A stretch of 64,000 bases of DNA from JALYXV01 sp963791545 (GTDB taxonomy: Bacteria > Actinomycetota > Acidimicrobiia > Acidimicrobiales > Palsa-688): assembly GCA_963791545.1 (NCBI GenBank), contig CAWBSR010000015.1, positions 744,001 through 808,000 of the forward strand. The letters run 5' to 3'. The position numbers and the translations under genes are program-made. The notes beneath the pieces are model-generated. The model was not told where the DNA came from, made no database searches, and was given only the letters and a program-made list of their open reading frames with translations. Positions 25,835 to 33,968 of this stretch are shown one piece after another (the first letter of the stretch is position 1; each line of letters opens with the position of its first letter).

Positions 25835-26503
25835 GTGACCTGGCTCAAAGGGCGACTGCTGGTAGCCAATCCCGCCATGCCGGACCCCAACTTCCATCGC
25901 ACCGTCGTGTTGCTGCTGGCCCACCAGGAGGACGGGGCCCTTGGCGTCGTCCTGAACCGGCCCAGTGACTTGGATGTCGACTCGCCGCTGCCCCGCTGGG
26001 AGCGGCTGGTTGCCGACCCGCCGGTCGTGTTCGTCGGCGGCCCGGTAGCGCCGGGAGCTGCCATCTGCCTGGCCCGGGTCCCCGACCCGCCGTCGGCGGG
26101 GCGCGCCGCTGACGGCGCCGGCGACGGTGAGGGTGCGGGCGGCCGTGACGGTGCCGCTGACGGCGCCCGCGACGACGAGGACCCCTTCGCCGATGGCGTC
26201 GGCGACCGGGCGCTGGGTGGCTGGCTGCCCCTGGTCGGCGAGTTGGGCACCCTCGACCTCGAACGCGACCCCGACGATCTGGCCATCACGGTCGAGGCCG
26301 TCCGGGTATTCGCGGGCTACGCCGGATGGGGTCCTGGCCAGCTGGAACGGGAGATCGAGGCCGGGGCGTGGTTCGTCGTCCTGGCGGAATCGGGCGACGC
26401 CCTTTCGGGCGACCCGGGCCTGTTGTGGAAACGGGTGCTGCGCCGCCAAGGGGGCCGATTGGCCCTGGTCGCGGCCTATCCCAACGAGCCCGGCCTGAAC
26501 TGA
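25835..26503 (+). CDS. YqgE/AlgH (UPF0301, DUF179) family protein
   Basis: 222 aa. Family start LKGRLLVANPAMPDPNFHRTVVLLLAH, then GALGVVLNRP, FVGGPV, a later RVFAGYAGWGPGQLEREIEAGAW block and LWKRVLRR. Residues 85-124 are an Asp/Gly/Ala-rich insert (nt 26087-26206) not normal for the family. Molecular role of this family is unresolved. GTG start; an imperfect -10 (GATCAT) lies 8 nt upstream. Divergent from the permease. Confidence 0.9.
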   Translation: MTWLKGRLLVANPAMPDPNFHRTVVLLLAHQEDGALGVVLNRPSDLDVDSPLPRWERLVADPPVVFVGGPVAPGAAICLARVPDPPSAGRAADGAGDGEGAGGRDGAADGARDDEDPFADGVGDRALGGWLPLVGELGTLDLERDPDDLAITVEAVRVFAGYAGWGPGQLEREIEAGAWFVVLAESGDALSGDPGLLWKRVLRRQGGRLALVAAYPNEPGLN

Positions 26504-26518
26504 CCGCTCCCGGCCTCA

Positions 26519-26524
26519 TAGCCT
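26519..26524 (+). promoter_or_regulatory. -10 box of AidB-type acyl-CoA dehydrogenase gene
   Basis: TAGCCT, 8-nt spacer to GTG 26533; no Shine-Dalgarno. Confidence 0.45.
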
Positions 26525-26532
26525 GGCGCACC

Positions 26533-28173
26533 GTGGCCACCCACGAGGTTCGCAACCAACCACCGCCCCTTGAGGACTACAACCTGTTCACTCAGGACCC
26601 GGCGCTGGCCGAGGGTGTGGCCCGCGAGGGGGCCGGATGGTCAGAGGACCAGCTCCACGCCCTGGGGGCGCGGGCCGGGTCGCCCGAGGCCATCGCCTGG
26701 GGTCGTGACGCCAACGCCCATCCCCCGACTCTGCACACCCATGACCGCTATGGCAACCGGATCGACCAGGTCGAGTACCACCCGAGCTACCACCAGCTGA
26801 TGGCCGTGGCTGTCGAGCAGGGCCTCCACGCCGCCCCGTGGCGGGCCGAGGCGCGCCGGAGCGGTACCCACGTGGCTCGGGCGGCCGGGTTCTACCTGTG
26901 GAGCCAGGTCGACGCCGGGCACGGCTGCCCGATCTCGATGACCTACTCGGTGCTGCCCGCCCTGCGGCCCGAGCCCGAGTTGCTGGCCCGCTGGCAGCCC
27001 CGACTCACCTCGGGCACCTACGACCCTGCCTTCCGGCCCGCCGAGGCGAAAGCGGGCGCCCTGGCGGGGATGGCCATGACCGAGAAACAGGGCGGGTCCG
27101 ACGTGCGCGCCAACACCACCGTGGCCACCCCGGCGCCCGACGACGGCGGCTACCGCATCACGGGGCACAAATGGTTCTGCTCGGCCCCGATGGGCGACCT
27201 TTTCCTGGTTTTGGCCCAGGCGCCCGGTGGCCTGACCTGCTTCGCCCTGCCCCGGTGGATGCCCGGTGGCGAGCGCAACCAGATGTTCCTGCAGCGGCTC
27301 AAGGACAAGCTGGGTAACCGTTCCAACGCCTCGGCCGAGGTCGAGTTCGACCGGGCCTGGGCGGCGCGAGTGGGGGAGGAGGGCCGAGGCGTGGCGACCA
27401 TCATCGAGATGGTCAACCACACCCGACTGGACTGCGTGATTGGCGCTGCCTCGGGCATGCGCCAGGCGGTGGCCCAGGCGGCCCACCACGGCGCCTACCG
27501 CCAGGCGTTCGGGCGCCGCCTGGCCGACCAGCCGCTCATGGCCAACGTCCTCGCCGACCTGGCCATCGAGTCCGAGGCCGCCACGACCACCATGCTGCGG
27601 CTGGCGTCGGCCTACGACCGCGCCGGCGACGACGAGCACGAGGCCCGCTTCCGCCGCCTCGCCACCGCGGTCGCCAAGTACTGGCTCTGCAAGCGCCATC
27701 CAGCGCTGGTCGCGGAAGCGCTGGAGTGCCTCGGCGGCAACGGGTTCATCGAGGAGTCGATGATGCCCCGCCTGTTCCGGGAGAGCCCCCTCAACGGGAT
27801 CTGGGAAGGATCGGGAAACGTCATCTGCCTCGACGTGCTGCGGGCTATGGCTCGCCAGCCGCAGTCGGTCGAGGCCTTCCTCGCCGAGCTGGGTCGGGCC
27901 GAGGGGGCCGACCATCGCCTGGACGCCGCGGTCGCCGACCTCCGCCGCCACCTGAGCCAGCCCGAGGATCTCGAGGGCGGGGCTCGAAGATTGGTGGAGA
28001 AAATGGCGCTGGTCCTGCAGGGAGCGCTGCTGGTCCAATTCGCCCATCCGGCGGTGGCCGACGCCTTCTGCGCATCTCGTCTCGCAGGCGATTGGGGCCG
28101 GGCGTTCGGCACGCTGCCTCCCGGCGTGGATTTGGCGGCGATTGTTTCGCGCTCGACGCCCAAGCTGGGTTGA
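26533..28173 (+). CDS. AidB-type acyl-CoA dehydrogenase family protein
   Basis: 546 aa, flavoprotein. N-terminal segment PPPLEDYNLFTQDPALAEGV and HPSYHQLMAVAVEQGLH are typical of the AidB subgroup rather than catabolic acyl-CoA dehydrogenases; further MAMTEKQGGSDVRANTT, GHKWFCSAPM, ECLGGNGFIEE and GIWEGSGNVICLDVLRA (FAD and active-site regions). AidB proteins in other bacteria are linked to alkylation stress and bind DNA; whether this one does is unknown. GTG start. Confidence 0.9.
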   Translation: MATHEVRNQPPPLEDYNLFTQDPALAEGVAREGAGWSEDQLHALGARAGSPEAIAWGRDANAHPPTLHTHDRYGNRIDQVEYHPSYHQLMAVAVEQGLHAAPWRAEARRSGTHVARAAGFYLWSQVDAGHGCPISMTYSVLPALRPEPELLARWQPRLTSGTYDPAFRPAEAKAGALAGMAMTEKQGGSDVRANTTVATPAPDDGGYRITGHKWFCSAPMGDLFLVLAQAPGGLTCFALPRWMPGGERNQMFLQRLKDKLGNRSNASAEVEFDRAWAARVGEEGRGVATIIEMVNHTRLDCVIGAASGMRQAVAQAAHHGAYRQAFGRRLADQPLMANVLADLAIESEAATTTMLRLASAYDRAGDDEHEARFRRLATAVAKYWLCKRHPALVAEALECLGGNGFIEESMMPRLFRESPLNGIWEGSGNVICLDVLRAMARQPQSVEAFLAELGRAEGADHRLDAAVADLRRHLSQPEDLEGGARRLVEKMALVLQGALLVQFAHPAVADAFCASRLAGDWGRAFGTLPPGVDLAAIVSRSTPKLG

Positions 28174-28273
28174 CGGATCGGTGGCGACCATTTCGCCTTA
28201 GTGCGATCAACCGCCCGCCCAGGTCGGGTAAACGTGCCGGTCGGCGGTTGTGGAACGACCCCGGAGTCTCCGG

Positions 28274-28960
28274 TCAGCTGCCGTGGGCGTTCCTCGGAGT
28301 CTCTGACCACGACGGGTCGTCGTCGCCGATAACCAGTTCATCGACGCCCTCGGGTGGTGGGTCCTTGGTCCAGGCGGATATCCGGATTTCGGTGCGATCC
28401 CGCCCCACTTCGTGGCAAGCCTCCTTGAGGGCGTCCAGTTGGGTCTCGATTTGGCGCTGTGTCCCGGAGATGGTCCAATGGTCGGCGTATTGGGCGGCCA
28501 ACTCGGCTGTAGCCCCCGACAGCAGGACGGGAAGGGGTTGTTGCACTGGTTTGGGATCGAGGGGGGCGTCCTGGAGGTGGAAGAAGCGGCCTTCGAAGGT
28601 CGTCCGGTCCTGGGTCGTGAGGCTTTTCACCACCCGGCAGGCTTCCGCCAGGCGGGCTTCGGCGTCGCGGTCGGCGGCGGGGATCCAGCCGAGTAGGAGG
28701 CGGCCGTGGCTCAGCAGGTCGGCGGTGGTGGCCAGCTTGGCGACGACGGCCGGATGGCGGCCTCGGTCGTCGCGAACGATCGCGTCGAGGCGCACGCGGG
28801 GTACGGCCGCAGCCAGGGCGCCTACGACTGACCAGCACTCCCGGCCTTCGGCCGTGTCGACGACGCGCACCGCATCCCATCCCGCCTGCTCCGCGTGTCG
28901 GGCCCGGGCCAGCAGGTCGTCCCAGGGTTGGCAGGGGTTGAGCCATAGATTGACGCGCAC
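28274..28960 (-). CDS. Luciferase-like (LLM class) flavin/F420 oxidoreductase
   Basis: 228 aa, bacterial luciferase fold: MRVNLWLNPCQPWDDLLARARHAE-like start, AGWDAVRVVD, RLDAIVRDDRGRHPAVVAKLATTADLLSHGRLLLGW, FFHLQDAPLDPKP and the C-terminal PVLLSG barrel end. It is short for the class (usually about 300 aa), and the last helices look trimmed. Cofactor (F420 or FMN) cannot be decided. GTG start with a -10 TAGCGT 7 nt upstream, overlapping the divergent lipoprotein promoter. Confidence 0.85.
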   Translation of the reverse strand: MRVNLWLNPCQPWDDLLARARHAEQAGWDAVRVVDTAEGRECWSVVGALAAAVPRVRLDAIVRDDRGRHPAVVAKLATTADLLSHGRLLLGWIPAADRDAEARLAEACRVVKSLTTQDRTTFEGRFFHLQDAPLDPKPVQQPLPVLLSGATAELAAQYADHWTISGTQRQIETQLDALKEACHEVGRDRTEIRISAWTKDPPPEGVDELVIGDDDPSWSETPRNAHGS

Positions 28961-28967
28961 TGCCAGG

Positions 28968-28973
28968 ACGCTA
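28968..28973 (-). promoter_or_regulatory. -10 box of the luciferase-like oxidoreductase gene
   Basis: TAGCGT on the minus strand, 7-nt spacer to GTG 28960. It shares two base pairs with the plus-strand -10 at 28972-28977. Confidence 0.5.
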
Positions 28974-28977
28974 TCCT
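28972..28977 (+). promoter_or_regulatory. -10 box of the divergent lipoprotein gene
   Basis: TATCCT on the plus strand, 7-nt spacer to ATG 28985. Overlaps the minus-strand box, so the whole divergent promoter fits in 24 bp between start codons. Confidence 0.5.
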
Positions 28978-28984
28978 CGCCTCG

Positions 28985-29473
28985 ATGCGTCGATTTGCCT
29001 GGTTGATAGCCGTAACCGTCCTGTCGGTCACCGCGTGCGGCGGCAAGGGAGCCTCGACCACCGCCGCCACCACCACCACGCCAACGACCGGCGGGGCCGC
29101 CACTGCGGACACCGCGACCACGGTCCCGACGTTCTCGGGGTCCAAGGATTCAAAGTTCTGCAACCTGGCCCGCCAGTTCTCCGAGGCGTTGAGCCCGAAG
29201 TTGACAGGCGACCCCAAGGCGGGGTTCCAGCAGTTCGATACCTACTCTTCGCAGTTCCTGGCGGCGGCCCCGTCGGAGATCAAGGCGGATGCCCAAACGG
29301 TGTTCAGTGTCGTCCGCCAGATCGAGGTCAGGCTCAAGGCGCTGAACTACGACACGACCAAGCTCACCGCGTCCGACCTGACTCCCCTCCAGGACCCCAA
29401 GTTCATTTCCGCCCTCGACCGGATCAACGGCTATGACACCCAGGTGTGCGGGGTCACCACGCCCACCACGTGA
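28985..29473 (+). CDS. Small secreted lipoprotein, function unknown
   Basis: 162 aa. Signal peptide MRRFAWLIAVTVLSVTAC with lipobox Cys18, a Thr/Ala-rich linker of about 30 residues, then a helical domain beginning SKDSKFCNLARQFSEAL with one more Cys at the end (TQVCGV), possibly a disulfide. No named family recognised. Convergent with the ABC1 kinase, three bases between stops. Confidence 0.82.
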   Translation: MRRFAWLIAVTVLSVTACGGKGASTTAATTTTPTTGGAATADTATTVPTFSGSKDSKFCNLARQFSEALSPKLTGDPKAGFQQFDTYSSQFLAAAPSEIKADAQTVFSVVRQIEVRLKALNYDTTKLTASDLTPLQDPKFISALDRINGYDTQVCGVTTPTT

Positions 29474-29476
29474 TTC

Positions 29477-31147
29477 TCAGGCGCGACGCGACCAGCGGTG
29501 CCGGCCCCGGGCCCGGCGGCGCCGGCTTTCCTCGAGCCGGGAGCGGATGATCTCGCGCCGGGCCTGAAGGTCCCGGTATGTGAGTTGGTCCACGTCGTTG
29601 GTGAGGCCGAAGCTGGCTTTGACACCCTCCAGGTCGACGGGCTGGTCCCGCGGGTCGATACCCACGTCGTGGGCGATCCGATCGCCGTAGCGGGTGGCGA
29701 AATACAGGGCGACCGACGTGATCTCTGAGAACAGGTCGACGTCAGGAGCCAGGCTGGCCATGGCGCTGTCGAGGAACAGCAGGTCCTTGACGAACAGCAT
29801 GAGCTCCTTGGGCATCCGGGCCCCGTACGCCAAGAGCGCCTTGGTCAGGTCCCGTATCTGGCCGATCAGCTCGTCGGGCGCCATGGTGGTGGGGTCCTTG
29901 ACCGGCTGGTCCACGCCCAGGTCCCGCATCACGGCATCCAGGTCGGTGTCCGGAGGCAGGGCGCCCAGGTCGCGCAGGGCGGCCATCTGCAACTTGACGT
30001 CGTTTACCGTTCCCCCCATCAGCAGCCGCAGGAAGGCCAGCCGCCGGGTCTCGTCCAGCCGCCCTGTGATCCCGTAGTCGAGCAGCACGACCTTGCCGTC
30101 GGGGCGTACGAAGAGATTCCCCCCGTGCAGGTCACCGTGAAAGACGCCGTAGAGCATGGCGCCCTCAAGAAAGGCGATCATGCCCGCGTGGACGACCGCC
30201 GAGGTATCCACGCCGGCCTCGTGCATGCCGGCGACATCGTCCCAGCGGAAGCCGTCCAGTCGTTCCATGACCAGCACCCGCCGGGTCACCAGGGTCGGGT
30301 GCGGACGGGGGACGACGAGGGTCCGGGTATCGGTTTCCGCCAGGATGTGGGCGATGTCGAGCATGTTCTGGGCTTCCAGCCGGAAGTCGAGTTCCTCGAC
30401 GATGGTTTCCGCGAACAGCTGCACCAGAGCCGGAGGATTGGCGAGGGCCGCCACCGGGATGCGGCCGATCAGGGCCGGGGCGATCCAGCTCATCACCCCG
30501 AGGTCGTCACGGACCAAGCGGGCCACTGTGGGGCGCTGCACTTTGACCACCACCTGCACGCCCGTGAGAAGGGTGGCGGCATGGACCTGGGCGATGGATG
30601 CCGCGGCCAGCGGTTCCGGTGAGAACTCCTTGAAGATGCTGTCCAGTGGTTGCCCGAGGTCCTCCTCGACGATGCTCCGTACAAACTCGAAGGGCTCGGC
30701 CGGAACCTGGTCTCGCAGGGTCTTGAACTCCTCGACCAGGGCCTCGGGGAAGATGCCCTGGCCCGACGACAGGATCTGGCCCAACTTCACATAAGTCGGC
30801 CCCAGCCGTTCGAAGGCCTGTCGCAGCCGGTGGGACAACCCTGCCTGGGATACCTCGGGGCGGCCGCTCCAGCGGGCCCGAAGGCGGTCGACGAAATACC
30901 AGCCCGCCAGCGCCCACCCCAGCGACGCCGCCACGAGCACCATCCGGCGCAGCGGGGGCAGGCGCCGCCTGCGCAGCAGGTCGGGGACCTCGTCGGCGGT
31001 GGCCTGGCGCAACTCGTCGATCCCGTGGCGCCAGGTCAGCTCCGAGGGGACCACGAGCCAGGGCGGACTCTCGCTAAAGGCGCCGATGCCGAAATCGGCC
31101 GGTCGTATTTCGTCTGGAGGCGCCGCCGCCTCCGGTACCGAGGTCAC
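29477..31147 (-). CDS. ABC1/AarF/UbiB-family atypical kinase
   Basis: 556 aa. ADCK/UbiB signature features: GPTYVKLGQILSSG (KxGQ motif), EFSPEPLAAASIAQVHAA (Ala-rich nucleotide loop), VVVKVQRP, FHGDLHGGNLF catalytic loop and LLDYGITG metal loop. A TM-like segment near residues 68-86 lies before the domain rather than at the C terminus as in many UbiB. In other bacteria the family supports quinone or other isoprenoid-lipid synthesis. GTG start with a -10 six bases upstream. Confidence 0.92.
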   Translation of the reverse strand: MTSVPEAAAPPDEIRPADFGIGAFSESPPWLVVPSELTWRHGIDELRQATADEVPDLLRRRRLPPLRRMVLVAASLGWALAGWYFVDRLRARWSGRPEVSQAGLSHRLRQAFERLGPTYVKLGQILSSGQGIFPEALVEEFKTLRDQVPAEPFEFVRSIVEEDLGQPLDSIFKEFSPEPLAAASIAQVHAATLLTGVQVVVKVQRPTVARLVRDDLGVMSWIAPALIGRIPVAALANPPALVQLFAETIVEELDFRLEAQNMLDIAHILAETDTRTLVVPRPHPTLVTRRVLVMERLDGFRWDDVAGMHEAGVDTSAVVHAGMIAFLEGAMLYGVFHGDLHGGNLFVRPDGKVVLLDYGITGRLDETRRLAFLRLLMGGTVNDVKLQMAALRDLGALPPDTDLDAVMRDLGVDQPVKDPTTMAPDELIGQIRDLTKALLAYGARMPKELMLFVKDLLFLDSAMASLAPDVDLFSEITSVALYFATRYGDRIAHDVGIDPRDQPVDLEGVKASFGLTNDVDQLTYRDLQARREIIRSRLEESRRRRARGRHRWSRRA

Positions 31148-31153
31148 CAGTTG

Positions 31154-31159
31154 ACCGTA
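31154..31159 (-). promoter_or_regulatory. -10 box of the ABC1 kinase gene
   Basis: TACGGT on the minus strand with a 6-nt spacer to GTG 31147. Confidence 0.45.
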
Positions 31160-31322
31160 CCGCGCCCTCGGCAGTCACCTGCGTCGTGGACCTGGAGAAT
31201 GCCGGCCTGCGCTCGGGCGTCGGACCACCGCGCAGATAGAGCAGGATCTTGCGCACCCGATGGCTGGCCTCGGGCCGGCCGATCCGGGCCTGTCTCCACC
31301 GAAAGCCTGACCCGATACCGGG

Positions 31323-31328
31323 CATACT
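31323..31328 (+). promoter_or_regulatory. -10 box of bcp
   Basis: CATACT with a 6-nt spacer to ATG 31335; TACTAA two bases downstream is an alternative with a 4-nt spacer. Confidence 0.4.
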
Positions 31329-31334
31329 AAAGCC

Positions 31335-31799
31335 ATGAGTGACAGGCTCTCGGTGGGGGACCAGGCGCCCCTGTTCAGCCTCAAAGACCAATCGGGCGAA
31401 CCCGTCGACCTGGCCGGCCTCGCCGGCCGCCGGGTGATGATCTACTTCTACCCCAAGGCCGATACGCCGGGCTGCACGACCCAGGCGTGTGGGTTGCGGG
31501 ACATCCGGGGCCAGGTCGGCGACACCGCCATCTTGGGTATCAGCCCCGACGCACCGGCCAAGCAGGCCAAGTTCGACAAGAAATATGGGCTCGGCTTCCC
31601 GTTGTTGGCGGACGAGAACCACGCGGTCGCCGAGGCCTACGGCGTGTGGGTGCAAAAGTCGATGTACGGCCGCACTTACATGGGGATCGAGCGCTCGGCC
31701 TTCCTGGTCGATCCCTCGGGCCAGTTGGAACGGGTCTGGTACAAGATCTCACCCAAGGACACGCCCACCAACCTGCTCGAGGTCCTGGCCGCCGGGTAG
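31335..31799 (+). CDS. bcp: Thioredoxin-dependent peroxiredoxin (Bcp/PrxQ)
   Basis: Reduces hydrogen peroxide and organic peroxides. 154 aa. Peroxidatic Cys47 and resolving Cys52 in YPKADTPGCTTQACGLRD, the five-residue spacing of PrxQ; catalytic Thr44/Pro45 and Arg in IERSAFLVD. Normal length. Single gene, convergent with the fab operon across a repeat array. Confidence 0.95.
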   Translation: MSDRLSVGDQAPLFSLKDQSGEPVDLAGLAGRRVMIYFYPKADTPGCTTQACGLRDIRGQVGDTAILGISPDAPAKQAKFDKKYGLGFPLLADENHAVAEAYGVWVQKSMYGRTYMGIERSAFLVDPSGQLERVWYKISPKDTPTNLLEVLAAG

Positions 31800-31800
31800 A

Positions 31801-31986
31801 TCAGGCCGCCGCGGAGGCGACTGCGGTTGCCTTCGCAGGCGCTTCGGCCCGAGGGGCGACCAGCTCGGCCGCCGTCTTCACCATGGGGTTCACCTGAACC
31901 GGCCCGACGGGCCCTGGCGGTGCGAACGGCCCATCCCAAGGAGCGACTTCATTGGCGGGCACAACCCGCCGGTGTTTCCAGCCCAT
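31801..31986 (-). CDS. Possible small protein (61 aa), weak support
   Basis: A 61-aa reading from ATG 31986 with an aromatic/basic start (MGWKHRRVVPANEV), a proline-rich middle (DGPFAPPGPVGP) and an Ala-rich tail. Upstream GGAGG and AGGTCAGGAA are imperfect ribosome sites. No family recognised and no promoter seen; it could be a chance reading in high-GC DNA. The 150 bp between it and the repeat array hold nothing I can name. Confidence 0.3.
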   Translation of the reverse strand: MGWKHRRVVPANEVAPWDGPFAPPGPVGPVQVNPMVKTAAELVAPRAEAPAKATAVASAAA

Positions 31987-32136
31987 TTCCTGACCTGCCT
32001 TCCTCCCTGAACTCTCCTGTAGTGAAATCGGCACTGGCGTCCCTTTCCTGGAGAGCAACGGTCCACTTTCCGGGAACATTCCGCCGCCGTCTCAACCTTT
32101 TCCGGGGCTGGAGCGTCTGAGTCGGGACCCATCCAC

Positions 32137-32350
32137 TGGTGATGGGTGGTGGCTCTCGGGCGAGCCAGTATCCGTCACTTGTGGTCGGGGCTCATCTACC
32201 GGTGATGGGTGGTGGCTCCCGGGTGAGCCAGTATCCGTCACTTGTGGTCGGGGCTCATCTACCGGTGATGGGTGGTGGCTCTCGGGCGAGCCAGTATCCG
32301 TCACTTGTGGTCGGGGCTCATCTACCGGTGATGGGTGGTGGCTCCCGGGA
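32137..32350. repeat. 63-bp tandem repeat array with internal hairpins
   Basis: Three full 63-bp copies (32137-32199, 32200-32262, 32263-32325) and a partial fourth. Copies differ at only a few bases, mostly in the alternation TCTCGGGCG versus CCCGGGTG. Each copy has TGGCTC, six bases, GAGCCA, a 6-bp stem, and the variable bases fall in the loop while the arms stay constant. Lies between convergent bcp and fabF, so the hairpins may act as terminators. Not CRISPR: no unique spacers. Confidence 0.9.
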
Positions 32351-32422
32351 ACCCAAAATCCATCCGAAGCCGGGCGGCCGGCCGCGGTTGGCTGTCCGAG
32401 CGCCCCTTTTCCCCGCCTTTGC

Positions 32423-33637
32423 CTAGGGGGGAGTGATCACCAGGCAACCGTTGTGGCCGCCGAAGCCGAAGGAGTTGGACAGAGTTGGGCCCGGCTGCCA
32501 GGGCCGGGGGCCGCCGGTCACGACGTCGAGGTGGACGTCTGGGTCGAGTTCGGTGAGGCCCGCGGTGGGCGGGATCAGCCGGTGGGTGATCGTCAATATC
32601 GAGGCCACCGTCTCGATGGCGCCCGCCGCGCCCAGGGCGTGGCCAACCACGCCCTTGGTCGAAGTGACGGGGGGCCCGGGGGTGCCGAAGACCTTGTTGA
32701 TGGCCTCGGCCTCGGCGGCGTCGTTCAGCGACGTCGAGGTGCCGTGGGCGTTGATGTGGGCGATGTCGGCGGGGGTCAGGGCGGCGTCCTGGATCGCCTG
32801 CTCCATGCAGGAGGCGGCGCCGGGCCCGCCCGGGGAGGGGGCGGTGATGTGGTAGGCGTCGGCATTGGACGCCGCGCCCGCCAGCTCCGCGTAGATCGTG
32901 GCGCCCCGGGCCACGGCCCGACCCCATTCCTCCAGGATCACGACGGCGGCGCCCTCGGCCATCACGAAGCCGTCCCTCTTGACGTCGAAGGGCATCGAGC
33001 GCCCGCTTCGGGAGAGGGCGGTCATGTTGCCGAATGCCGCCGCCGCCACGCCGGTACAGCTGGCCTCGGCTCCGCCTGCCACCATCACGTCGGCCCGGCC
33101 GGTAGCGATGATGCGGGCCGCGTTGCCGATGCTGTGGGTTCCCGACGCACAGGCGGTGACGGTGTCCTCGCACGGGCCCCGCATCCCGAAGCGCATCGAC
33201 ACCGCGGCGGCTCCGGCGTTGGCCATGATCATGGGGACCATGAACGGCGAGACCCGCCGAGGTCCCTTCTCCTTGAAGGTCCAGATCTGGATCTCGAGGG
33301 TCTCCAGGCCGCCCACCCCGGTGCCGATGAACACGCCCACCCGGGCCGGGTCGACGGCCAGCCCTTCGAGGCCGCCGGCGTCGTTTACCGCCTGGTCGGC
33401 GGCCGCCACCGCCATCTGGCAGAACCGGTCGACCCGCCGGACCTCCTTGGCGCCGAAGTACTCGGTGCCGTCGAAGTCAGGGACCTGGCGCACCCCGTCG
33501 GCGGGCGTGGCGAGCAGACCCTCCCAGAAGGCGTCCTTACCCGTTCCACACGTCGCAACGACGCCGATGCCGGTGATCGCAACCCGCCGCCCGGGCACCG
33601 AACCCGTGCCGTCAGCGGCACCTGTCAGTGCCAGCAT
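32423..33637 (-). CDS. fabF: Beta-ketoacyl-ACP synthase II (FabF)
   Basis: Elongates acyl-ACP with malonyl-ACP in type II fatty-acid synthesis. 404 aa with the Cys-His-His triad: Cys163 (TACASG), His298 (NAHGTST) and His333 (GHALGAAGA), plus Lys328 in STKGVVG and the GFGGHN end loop. Starts with a TGATG overlap on the acpP stop. Last gene of fabD-fabH-acpP-fabF. Confidence 0.96.
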   Translation of the reverse strand: MLALTGAADGTGSVPGRRVAITGIGVVATCGTGKDAFWEGLLATPADGVRQVPDFDGTEYFGAKEVRRVDRFCQMAVAAADQAVNDAGGLEGLAVDPARVGVFIGTGVGGLETLEIQIWTFKEKGPRRVSPFMVPMIMANAGAAAVSMRFGMRGPCEDTVTACASGTHSIGNAARIIATGRADVMVAGGAEASCTGVAAAAFGNMTALSRSGRSMPFDVKRDGFVMAEGAAVVILEEWGRAVARGATIYAELAGAASNADAYHITAPSPGGPGAASCMEQAIQDAALTPADIAHINAHGTSTSLNDAAEAEAINKVFGTPGPPVTSTKGVVGHALGAAGAIETVASILTITHRLIPPTAGLTELDPDVHLDVVTGGPRPWQPGPTLSNSFGFGGHNGCLVITPP

Positions 33638-33876
33638 CAGATCTTCGAGTAGACCAGCTGAAACGCTTGTTGGACGGTCTCGATACCCTCGAGCTCGGAC
33701 TCGTCGACGGTGACGTCGAAGGACTCCTCGAGGGCCATCACCAGTTCGACCAGGTCGAGGCTGTCGGCATCGAGGTCATCGCCAAAGCGGGCCGTGGGGG
33801 TGACCTTCTCGGGGTCGACCTGAAGCACCTCAACGGCGCACTGCTTGAATTTGTCGAACGCGACTTGGTCGTCCAT
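33637..33876 (-). CDS. acpP: Acyl carrier protein (AcpP)
   Basis: 79 aa, acidic four-helix carrier. Phosphopantetheine attaches to Ser39 in DADSLDLVEL. Length and FGDDLDADSLD motif are standard. ATG is preceded by GGAGG five bases upstream, fitting a highly expressed gene. Between fabH and fabF. Confidence 0.97.
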   Translation of the reverse strand: MDDQVAFDKFKQCAVEVLQVDPEKVTPTARFGDDLDADSLDLVELVMALEESFDVTVDESELEGIETVQQAFQLVYSKI

Positions 33877-33968
33877 TACATCCTCCGGTCACGAATCTCG
33901 CGAATCTACTGCGTCAGGGCGCGATGGATGAGGCCATCGCGTGGGTTGCTTGGGACCTGTGCCGATCC

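Noticed and set aside
32092..32304. Minus-strand frame reading DTGSPESHHPSPVDEPRPQV repeats
   Set aside because: It stays open only because the 63-bp unit is a multiple of three; both strands are open in the array, and no start signal or flanking domain is seen.
32137..32350. CRISPR array
   Set aside because: Repeats are head-to-tail with no unique spacers and no cas genes are nearby.
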